A stretch of DNA of 64,000 bases from Spartobacteria bacterium (GTDB lineage: Bacteria; Verrucomicrobiota; Verrucomicrobiia; Chthoniobacterales; UBA10450), in assembly GCA_003167365.1 (NCBI GenBank), contig PMTM01000003.1:159645-223644 (forward strand), given 5' to 3'. Shown piece after piece: positions 15,846 to 22,912 of the stretch. Both the position numbers and the translations under genes were made by a program. The notes beneath the pieces were generated by a model, which saw nothing but the letters and a program-made list of their open reading frames with translations, was not told the DNA's origin and made no database searches. The number at the start of each line of letters is the position of its first letter. Within the stretch, counting starts at the first letter, position 1.

Positions 15846-16241
15846 CTATGAGCCGATCTGGCCGAGGACGGTGCGGAGCTCGTGGAAATCCACCGGCTTG
15901 GTCAGATGAAAATCGAACCCGGCTTTTTTGCTACGCTCGATGTCTTCCTCCGTGTCGAATCCGGTTAGGGCCACACCTTTGACGGGCCATTTTTTCTTGG
16001 CTTGAGAAATCACGTCGTAGCCGCTGCCGTCGGGCAGGCCAATGTCGCATAAAACGACATCGAAGTTCTTTGACTCGACAATCTCCAGCGCGCTGCGGGC
16101 GGAATCGGCCATCGAGATTTCATGACCGAAGTGAGTGAGGAGGCGGGACAAAACTCGCAGCGTTTCGTCGTGATCTTCGACCACAAGAATACGCAAGCTC
16201 CTGGCTGCCTTGTGCGGAGTCTTCCCTTGATCGTCGCCCAT
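15846..16241 (-). CDS. single-domain response regulator (CheY-like receiver)
   Basis: 131 residues forming one receiver domain and no output domain. The acidic pocket is ILVVEDHDE (Glu22/Asp23), the phospho-acceptor is Asp66 in VVLCDIGLPDGSGYD, the switch Thr is in VALTGFD, and the invariant Lys is in HLTKPVDF. All catalytic positions are intact. No histidine kinase is adjacent; it may be an orphan receiver or receive phosphate from a distant hybrid kinase. A short charged leader (about 14 residues) precedes the domain. Its 3' end abuts the severed TolB/TPR fragment. Confidence 0.95.
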   Translation of the reverse strand: MGDDQGKTPHKAARSLRILVVEDHDETLRVLSRLLTHFGHEISMADSARSALEIVESKNFDVVLCDIGLPDGSGYDVISQAKKKWPVKGVALTGFDTEEDIERSKKAGFDFHLTKPVDFHELRTVLGQIGS

Positions 16242-16289
16242 TTGTTTCCCACGAGAACGTGTACCGGGATTCCTGAGCCGTCTATCGGC

Positions 16290-16314
16290 GATTTCAGATG
16301 TGAGATTTCAGATT
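16290..16314. repeat. AGATTTCAGATT-type dispersed repeat, second copy
   Basis: GATTTCAGATGTGAGATTTC plus AGATT, related to 9011-9035. It lies in the gap upstream of the response regulator. The rest of the 16242-16470 gap holds the terminator at 16407 and no gene. Confidence 0.6.
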
Positions 16315-16406
16315 GATGCGGAGAAGACCGCAGCGAATTGCCAATCCAGATTTTCGTCCGAGCAGAATTCTAACTTAGACGTGTTGACGCATCTCTATAA
16401 AAGCAA

Positions 16407-16433
16407 CGCGGACGTTCATGCTGAACGTCCGCG
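16407..16433 (-). terminator. intrinsic terminator of the outer-membrane barrel gene
   Basis: A perfect 11-bp stem (CGCGGACGTTC / GAACGTCCGCG) with a 5-base loop. Read on the minus strand it is followed by GTTGCTTTTA. It lies 37 bp past the stop codon of the gene at 16471-17283. Confidence 0.8.
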
Positions 16434-16470
16434 CGCTTGATTCGTTTCTCAGCCAAGGCTGAGGATGGAT

Positions 16471-17283
16471 TTAGAATCCGTAAATGATCGCAAAGCTTGC
16501 GTTGTGCTCCTTTAAGCTGAGATCGTGACGGCCAAGATAATCCGTGTCCGGGTCGCCGACGCTATTAAAACCGACAGAGCCGAGATCGACGTATTGGTAT
16601 TGCGCTCTCACGCTCCAGTGATCGGCGACTGCGTATTGCAGACCACCGCCTATCATCCAACCGACCTTCGTGTCGTTCTTGCTGCCACCTTCACTGAAAT
16701 CAAGATCGCTTTCGACAATTTCCTGATTGAAATGGACATCGCTCACAGCAAGTCCGCCGGTGATATAAGGCAGCCATTTGCAGAAAGCGTAACCGATACG
16801 CGGCCCGGCTGTTATCAGATAATTCGTTCGGAACGACGTGTGAAGGTCGCTGAAGGTGCTGATCGAGCCCGCCGGGGAAAAAGGCCCGGTGTCATTGCTC
16901 TCATCCAACCAGGTGTAACCAATGGCGGCCTCGACACCGAACACCCAGTTATTCTTGAGTTGGTAGTTGTAGCCGATCAAACCGCCAGCTTCAAATCCGC
17001 TCGTGTTCAAATCTTTCGAGCCAAGTGGCTCCAGCACATTTCTGTCGAAAGGATCCCTGTCAATGTCGTTTCCATCCCAACCGCCGAATAGATCCAGATT
17101 GGGATCGGCGCTGGCGAATTGATATGCGCCGAAGCCACCGATATAGAAACCGGTCCAGTTCGGACACGGCGGAGGCATCGGCGCCACCTGTTTCATTTCT
17201 TTTCCGGAATATGGCTCGGGGCCGGCGTAGGCCAGAGCGCAGAAGGTAGACAAAATCGTTAGGGTCAAGGCCAGCTTTTTCAT
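16471..17283 (-). CDS. outer-membrane beta-barrel protein (Omp25/31-like porin family)
   Basis: 270 residues with a clear signal peptide (MKKLALTLTILSTFCALAYA, cleavage after AYA). A short Pro-rich linker follows, then PNWTGFYIGGFGAYQFA, the hallmark opening of small eight-stranded Omp25/OmpW-type barrels. Amphipathic strands follow (NWVFGVEAAIGYTWLD, WSVRAQYQYVDLGSVG) and the protein ends FAIIYGF with the terminal aromatic residue needed for BAM-dependent insertion. A proline/cysteine patch (MPPPCPNW) lies just after the linker. The gene is monocistronic with its own terminator. Function beyond being an outer-membrane structural or porin-like protein cannot be inferred. Confidence 0.92.
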   Translation of the reverse strand: MKKLALTLTILSTFCALAYAGPEPYSGKEMKQVAPMPPPCPNWTGFYIGGFGAYQFASADPNLDLFGGWDGNDIDRDPFDRNVLEPLGSKDLNTSGFEAGGLIGYNYQLKNNWVFGVEAAIGYTWLDESNDTGPFSPAGSISTFSDLHTSFRTNYLITAGPRIGYAFCKWLPYITGGLAVSDVHFNQEIVESDLDFSEGGSKNDTKVGWMIGGGLQYAVADHWSVRAQYQYVDLGSVGFNSVGDPDTDYLGRHDLSLKEHNASFAIIYGF

Positions 17284-17478
17284 AATCAGGTGCGTTTTTA
17301 CATCGGTCGAGGCATGCGGTCAACCACCAATGTAGCCGGGAAGAAAGATAATGGAGCAGTCAGCTCGTGAATTTCGATAATTTCAAGAATCGGTATGACT
17401 CGAACTTCGCGACCCGCTGAACATCAAGCGAATACCGGCAGCTTAACTTTCGAGATCGTCATCAGGCGCTGGTCGCAT

Positions 17479-18486
17479 TTAGATCTTTTCTCGCCCGTGC
17501 GGCTTGGTCAGGTCGAGTGCGGGACCGAGCGGGACGATGCGCGTGGGATTAATTTGCGGGTGCGTCATATAATAATGACGCTTGATATGATCGAAGTTGA
17601 CGGTGCTGGCGACGCCGGGCTGTTGATACAAATCCATCAGGTAGCCTTGCAGGTTCGGGTAATCGATGATGCGCCGGATGTTGCATTTGAAATGGCCGTA
17701 ATAAACGACGTCGAACCGAACGAGCGTGCAGAAGAGCCGCCAATCTGCTTCGACGATTCGTTTGTCGAAAAGGTAGCGGCTTTTCGATAAGCGCTGCTCG
17801 AGTTGATCGAGCGCTTCGAATAGTTTCCCGCAAGAAATTTCGTAGGGCCGCTGGCGCGTGGCGAAGCCGGCTTGGTAAACGCCGTTGTTGACGTTGTCGT
17901 AAATGAAATCGGCGAGTTTCGCGTGTTCGCCTTCGATGTCCCTTGGGAAAAAATCGACATCCTTATTCTGCGCGATCGTGTTGAACGCGTGGTTGAACAT
18001 GCGGCAGATGTCGTCCTCGCAATTGTTGACGATCTTTCGCGTTTCCTTATCCCAAAGCACCGGCACCGTCACGCGCCCGTCGAAGTTTGGATCGGTCGCT
18101 TGATAGGCTTCGCTGAGATATTGAAAACTGTTGACCGGATCGGTGGATGGAGGGACGACTGGTGCCTGCCCGCCGTGGCGGGTGTCGTCTTTTTTCTTGG
18201 ACGCGACGGAGCGCGTCCCTCCATCTGGATTACGAAACGCCCAACCTTTTTCGTCACGAACCGGATCGACAACCGTCATACCGATCGTGTCGTCGAGTCC
18301 TTTTAATTTTCGAAAAATCACGGTGCGACTCGCCCAAGGGCAAGCGAGCGAAACGTAAAGATGATAACGACCGGGGACGGCGGGATAGGATGTCGATCCA
18401 TCCTTTGAGATCCATTCACGGAATGCATCCTCCTGGCGTTGGAATTCGCCGGACGCGGATGTCTCTGCTGCGAACTGCGCCTGCAT
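17479..18486 (-). CDS. glutathionyl-hydroquinone reductase (YqjG/ECM4 family) with an inserted repeat
   Basis: 335 residues. The thioredoxin-fold N-terminal half carries the active site SLACPWASR (Cys49) typical of Xi-class GST-like reductases, which reduce glutathionyl-hydroquinones. The family's FDVVYYGHFKCN and YLMDLYQQPGV blocks and an all-helical C-terminal half follow (for example KHYYMTHPQINPTRIVPLGP, a strongly conserved ending). Residues about 88-113 (GTRSVASKKKDDTRHGGQAP and flanks) sit between WAFRN and DPVNSFQYLSEAY, which are normally close together. They are encoded by nested palindromic repeats at 18147-18224, so this is an in-frame insertion. Activity may be retained because the insertion is in a surface loop before the third strand (inference). 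Confidence 0.93.
   Translation of the reverse strand: MQAQFAAETSASGEFQRQEDAFREWISKDGSTSYPAVPGRYHLYVSLACPWASRTVIFRKLKGLDDTIGMTVVDPVRDEKGWAFRNPDGGTRSVASKKKDDTRHGGQAPVVPPSTDPVNSFQYLSEAYQATDPNFDGRVTVPVLWDKETRKIVNNCEDDICRMFNHAFNTIAQNKDVDFFPRDIEGEHAKLADFIYDNVNNGVYQAGFATRQRPYEISCGKLFEALDQLEQRLSKSRYLFDKRIVEADWRLFCTLVRFDVVYYGHFKCNIRRIIDYPNLQGYLMDLYQQPGVASTVNFDHIKRHYYMTHPQINPTRIVPLGPALDLTKPHGREKI
18147..18224. repeat. nested palindromic repeats inserted in the hydroquinone reductase gene
   Basis: Outer 11-bp perfect inverted arms ATGGAGGGACG (18147-18157) and CGTCCCTCCAT (18214-18224) enclose a second perfect palindrome CCCGCCGTGGCGGG (18169-18182). The inner element as TGCCTGCCCGCCGTGGCGGG is identical, in opposite orientation, to the core of the dispersed repeats at 248-267 and 9741-9760. 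The whole unit keeps the reading frame. Confidence 0.8.
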
Positions 18487-18649
18487 ATTTATTCTATGTA
18501 GCAGACACCAACCCGGAAGGCTCCGAAAGTTTTCGCCCCGCTATAGCGTTGGACTGGCCATAGCGAAGTTAATGAAGCTGGTAAGCCCTCGATGGAAGGC
18601 AAGGCCAGGATTTTGTTTTGTCGCGGACTACAGGAAGGCTGATTCGCTA

Positions 18650-21600
18650 CTACTGAATATTGAAAACTTCGACGAGAGCAACGCCGGTCGCGCCGTTCTT
18701 CCCTCGCACGATGGCGGTCCAGCCGCCGGGGGCGAGGGCCAGGAAGATGGCCGATTCGTTATCGTCGCTCGGCGTGTGAGCAGTCGCTTCGATTTCTTCT
18801 TGTTGAACCTCTTTCCAATTATCGTTGAAGGCAAAGAGCACGCCGTTGGCATCGTGCAATTCCAAGGTTGGATCCTGAAGCGGATTGATCACGCCCAGGC
18901 TCGCCAACGATGGACCAATCGCGCGCACCAGCACAGGCGAGCTGTTTCCGTTGCTTGGCCCGACAACCGTTCCGCCGATCAGGACATTGTCGCCCGTGCC
19001 GACGAAACCGCGCGTGCTGATGTTGGCTAATCTGGAGTTGGCCGCCTGATCCAGGTCGTAGACTTCGACGAGTCCAATGCCAGTGCCGCCGGTGTTGCCA
19101 GACAAAATCGCAGTGTAGGCTCCGGGAGCAAGCGTGGTAATGATGGCCGACTCCAAGTCGTTGCTGGGCGCGTGCCCGCTGTTTTGAATCTCAGTCTGCT
19201 GGGTGTCTTTCCAGTCGTTGTTGGTGGCAATCGTGTGAGAGGAGTCGTTCAATTGCAAAGTCGGATCGGCCAGAGGTGCTTGCACGCCATACGCGGTTAA
19301 CGACGGACCAATACCGCGAATAATTACTTTCTTCGGATCGGTCCCGGTAATAATGAAACCCGCGATGGCGACGTCTTCACCGGTCCCCACATCGGCGCGC
19401 GTAGAAATGTTCAATCCTTGCGACGGAGGAAGGACTGGACCGAAGCTCGAGAGGGTAACGTTCTGCGAGAGCGGTGCGTTATTAATAACGTGGTAATCGA
19501 CTTGGAAGGAACCGCCCCCATCCTCCGTATTCATCCGGCCACCACTTTTTACGTTGGTGAAGTTGCCGCCGAGCGCGGTTTGCGTCGTGAGAATCGTAAA
19601 GGTATCGGATGGCTGAGGCGTAAAACCGTTGACCAGGTTCAAGGTCAGCTTGCCGTTCAATGCCAATGTGCCTCCGTCAATCTTATTGAGCACATCGTAT
19701 TGCGTAGCTGCCGTAGTCCCGCCGATTTCGAAGGAAAGCTTCGACGGAAAATTGAGTTGGAGATTGCCGTTGACGTTGAGCTGCCCGGGCGAAAGTCCCG
19801 GCGCGATCGTGCCGTTGTTGGTCAGTGCTCCGCCGCCAACGATTCCAATCGTGCCGTTGCCTTTGATGGTGTGATTGCTCCCGTTACTAACGGTTTGTCC
19901 GCCATTAATTATCATTTGCCCGCCATTTGTTAGGACGATTGACCCCGTTCCACCAATGGCCGTGTTGTTTTGATCGAAGCGCAACAGGCCGGTGTTATCG
20001 TCCATCGTTACAGTGCCATTATTCGTCAAGCTGGAAGCATAACTGAGGGCAATGCCATCAGCGGGAATTTCAAATGCGCCGGAATTAGTGATATCTCCTT
20101 CGAGGACACTGGCGAGGCTGGAAACTACGCCGCCCGAAGTGCTATTAAAAGTGCCACCGATAACATAGCCGTAAGAACCACCGTTAAAAGCGCCGAGTTG
20201 CACTTTACTGCTGTTGCCAGTAGCGAGGAAGGTGCCGCCGCCCGTTTGATCAATCACGCCACTCACGAAGGTTAGGAGTCCGCCATTTGTAGCTTCGATG
20301 GTGGCGTTATTCTTGTGGCCCACCGCGCTGTCGCTAAAATAGAAATTAAGTCCGTAAGGGTCTCCGTTTACGTCCGAATTGATGACTCCGTTATTGATTA
20401 AGGTGCCGCCGTTAGAAAAGAAGGTGCCGCGTCCGTGAATGGTCTGGTTGGCGCCGATCGTTACCGTGTGTGAGGAAATACCGAAGGTTGCGGTGCCAAA
20501 AACGCTACCATCGAGCTTAACGCTGCCGTTGCCATCGAGCGTGCCGTCGGCATCCCATCGTATATTACCCGTGCTGTTGACCGGGTCGGTTGAGTTAATC
20601 CAAACCGTGCCATTGTTGGTCAAGCCAGTGCCGGTGATGGTGATTATATAACCGCCGGGAATCCGAAAGTCGCCATTGTTGGTCACGCTGTCCATGTTGC
20701 CATACTGGCCCAGAACGACGCCGCCATTGGCTGTGGTCACCGTTCCGCCAATAAGAAAGAAGACATTGCTCGGTCCGCCGAGGCCGAGAGTAATGCGGCT
20801 ATTCGCACCATCGGCGAGGAAGGTGCCGCCTCCAGTTTGATCAATGGTGCCACTGTTGAACGCTAATACTCCGCCATTGGTTGCCTCAATCGTGGCGTTG
20901 TTTTTGTCTCCCACACCACCGCTAAGATCGAGGTTAATCCCGTAGGGATCTCCATTTACGTCCGCATTGATGATGCCGTTATTGATCAGAGTGCCTCCGG
21001 CCGTAAAAAAGTCCCCGCGCCCGTGAATTGTCTGGGTGGCGGCGATGGTGACAGTGGATGATGAAATATTGAAGGCGGCGCGGTTATAAGTACTCCCATC
21101 GAGCTTAACGCTGCCATTGCCGCCGAGGTTGCCACTGGCGTCAAAGCGCAGATAAGCAGTGGCGTTGATCGGATCTGTCGAATTGATCAGCAGCGTGCCG
21201 TTGTTAGTCAGGCCGGTCCCGGTGATCGTCACGATGTCGTTTCCGGGAATGCGAAAGTCGCCATTGTTGGTGACGCTATCCATGTTTCCATAGACACCCT
21301 CGACGATACCACCGTTGGCCGTGGTCACCGTTCCACCGATAAGATAAAAGACATCGCTTGGTCCACCGATGCCGAGTGTGATGAGGCTGTTCGTGCCATC
21401 AGCGAGAAATTCTCCGCCGCCCGTTTGATCGATGATCCCAGTAACAAATCCGAATACGCCTCCATTTGTCGCCTCGATCGTAGCATTGTTCGTGTTAACG
21501 ATCCCATTACCCGAATAGAAGTTCATTCCGTAAGGATCGCCGTTTACGTCGGCATTGATCACGCCGTTATTGACCCAGGCGCCTCCATTGGTGGTGAGGT

Positions 21601-22213
21601 CGCCCCGCCCGTGGATCGTTTGTCCATTCGCAACCGTCACCGTTGTTGCGCCGGCGAGGACAGCAGAACGGCCGTATTGCGCGCCGTTTAGTTGAATATT
21701 TCCAGTGCCACTGATTGTCGCCGTCGCTGTCGTCTCAAAGAGAATATAAGCGTTGTTGTTTACCGGATCGTCCGAGTTCACCAAAATCGATCCATTGTTG
21801 ACGAGCGAACCATTCGAAATCCCGAGCAGGCATTGGCTGGCAATGTCTAACGTGGAGACGGCAGCTACGTTTAACGTCCGAATGTTGAGGTCGTAGTGAC
21901 CGGGACCAATCGTGCAGGTCGTCGGCAAGGCAATGATTACATCGTAATCCGGAGTATTGTTCGGGACGTACAGTCCGGTGTTCGGATCCTGGATTTTGCT
22001 GTTGTAATCTGGATAAGCGCCTGTGTCCCAGTTTCCTGGCACGCTCGGATCGTTGGGATTGCCAATGACGCCGATATGGGCATCGCGCTGCCAAATGCCG
22101 TCGCCAAAGCTATTCGTAAATGTTGCCGTGACTTCCTGGGCAGCCGCCCCACCTGCCAGCCTAACAAAAAGTAATGCAACCGCGGAGAATTTGAGGAGTT
22201 GATTGGTTTTCAT
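18650..22213 (-). CDS. large secreted repeat protein with tandem C-terminal verrucomicrobial-type domains
   Basis: 1,187 residues. The ATG at 22213 has an AAAGGGA ribosome-binding site 6-7 bases upstream; an ATG at 22234 lacks one. Residues 1-25 (MKTNQLLKFSAVALLFVRLA...) are a signal peptide. From about residue 100 to 830 there are three to four copies of a roughly 140-residue beta-rich repeat (units such as TIHGRGDFFTAGG, NNATIEATNGGVL, IDQTGGGTFLADG, NNGDFRIPG), predicted to form a beta-solenoid. The last 230 residues are two tandem units of about 110 residues with ISTRxxVGTGxxVxIxGxII, RxIGPSL, DPTLxLxD, NDNWKxxQQxEI and APGxYTAIxxG. I recall this C-terminal unit from many secreted proteins of Verrucomicrobiota. 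No autotransporter barrel or PEP-CTERM tail is present, so the export route is unknown. It is divergent from the sigma/kinase pair. Confidence 0.85.
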   Translation of the reverse strand: MKTNQLLKFSAVALLFVRLAGGAAAQEVTATFTNSFGDGIWQRDAHIGVIGNPNDPSVPGNWDTGAYPDYNSKIQDPNTGLYVPNNTPDYDVIIALPTTCTIGPGHYDLNIRTLNVAAVSTLDIASQCLLGISNGSLVNNGSILVNSDDPVNNNAYILFETTATATISGTGNIQLNGAQYGRSAVLAGATTVTVANGQTIHGRGDLTTNGGAWVNNGVINADVNGDPYGMNFYSGNGIVNTNNATIEATNGGVFGFVTGIIDQTGGGEFLADGTNSLITLGIGGPSDVFYLIGGTVTTANGGIVEGVYGNMDSVTNNGDFRIPGNDIVTITGTGLTNNGTLLINSTDPINATAYLRFDASGNLGGNGSVKLDGSTYNRAAFNISSSTVTIAATQTIHGRGDFFTAGGTLINNGIINADVNGDPYGINLDLSGGVGDKNNATIEATNGGVLAFNSGTIDQTGGGTFLADGANSRITLGLGGPSNVFFLIGGTVTTANGGVVLGQYGNMDSVTNNGDFRIPGGYIITITGTGLTNNGTVWINSTDPVNSTGNIRWDADGTLDGNGSVKLDGSVFGTATFGISSHTVTIGANQTIHGRGTFFSNGGTLINNGVINSDVNGDPYGLNFYFSDSAVGHKNNATIEATNGGLLTFVSGVIDQTGGGTFLATGNSSKVQLGAFNGGSYGYVIGGTFNSTSGGVVSSLASVLEGDITNSGAFEIPADGIALSYASSLTNNGTVTMDDNTGLLRFDQNNTAIGGTGSIVLTNGGQMIINGGQTVSNGSNHTIKGNGTIGIVGGGALTNNGTIAPGLSPGQLNVNGNLQLNFPSKLSFEIGGTTAATQYDVLNKIDGGTLALNGKLTLNLVNGFTPQPSDTFTILTTQTALGGNFTNVKSGGRMNTEDGGGSFQVDYHVINNAPLSQNVTLSSFGPVLPPSQGLNISTRADVGTGEDVAIAGFIITGTDPKKVIIRGIGPSLTAYGVQAPLADPTLQLNDSSHTIATNNDWKDTQQTEIQNSGHAPSNDLESAIITTLAPGAYTAILSGNTGGTGIGLVEVYDLDQAANSRLANISTRGFVGTGDNVLIGGTVVGPSNGNSSPVLVRAIGPSLASLGVINPLQDPTLELHDANGVLFAFNDNWKEVQQEEIEATAHTPSDDNESAIFLALAPGGWTAIVRGKNGATGVALVEVFNIQ

Positions 22214-22336
22214 ATTTGTCCCTTTGATCAGCAATGCGGAAAACCGGCCCTAAAAACGGACATTTGGGCGAAAAATATTTTCGCTCTGCTGGGCCGAAAG
22301 CGGTAAGATCGACCAGCACCAATGGAAAGCTGATCT

Positions 22337-22912
22337 GTGAGCACGACTTCGCCCCAAGATGTCACGCAAATTCTGCTCAACTGGCAGGAAGGCGATACCG
22401 ATGCGCCAGCCAAGTTGATGCCGATTGTTTATGAGGAGTTGCGCCGGCTGGCGCGCAATTATCTCCAGCGTGAACGAGCCGATCATACCCTGCAGGCCAC
22501 TGCGTTGGTCCACGAAGCCTACCTCCGGATGGTGGATGAGAAATCGGTGAGCTGGAAAGACCGCGCACACTTTTACGGAATCGCCGCGCGCTTGATGCGG
22601 CGTATTTTAGTGGATCATGCCCGGGCGCATAATGCAGCGAAACGCGGCGGTCTTGATCAAAAACTAACCCTCGATGAAGCGCAGGAGCTGCCCATGAAAG
22701 AAACGGTGGAGTTAGTCGCGCTGGACGGCGCCCTGGAAAATTTTGCTCAAACTTATCCGCGAAAAAGTGAGGTGGTCGAATTGAAATTTTTCGGCGGACT
22801 CGGCGCGAAAGAGATCTCCGAGGTGCTCCAAGTCTCGGAAAAAACCGTGTTGCGCGACTGGAATTTTGCCAAGCTCTGGCTCTGCCGGGAATTGAGCGAA
22901 AATGCAGCCTGA
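22337..22912 (+). CDS. ECF-type RNA polymerase sigma factor
   Basis: 191 residues from a GTG at 22337. Region 2 contains YEELRRLARNYLQRERADHTLQ and ALVHEAYLRMVD, then WKDRAHFYGIAARLMRRILVDHARAHNAAKRGG, and region 4 ends with LKFFGGLGAKEISEVLQVSEKTVLRDWNFAKLWL. This is the pattern of the Acidobacteria/Planctomycetes/Verrucomicrobia ECF group that is encoded beside Ser/Thr kinases. Its 3' end overlaps the kinase start by 11 bp. No anti-sigma gene is adjacent, so control by the kinase is the simplest reading (inference). The divergent gene at 18650-22213 shares the 123-bp intergenic region and could be a target. Confidence 0.95.
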   Translation: MSTTSPQDVTQILLNWQEGDTDAPAKLMPIVYEELRRLARNYLQRERADHTLQATALVHEAYLRMVDEKSVSWKDRAHFYGIAARLMRRILVDHARAHNAAKRGGLDQKLTLDEAQELPMKETVELVALDGALENFAQTYPRKSEVVELKFFGGLGAKEISEVLQVSEKTVLRDWNFAKLWLCRELSENAA

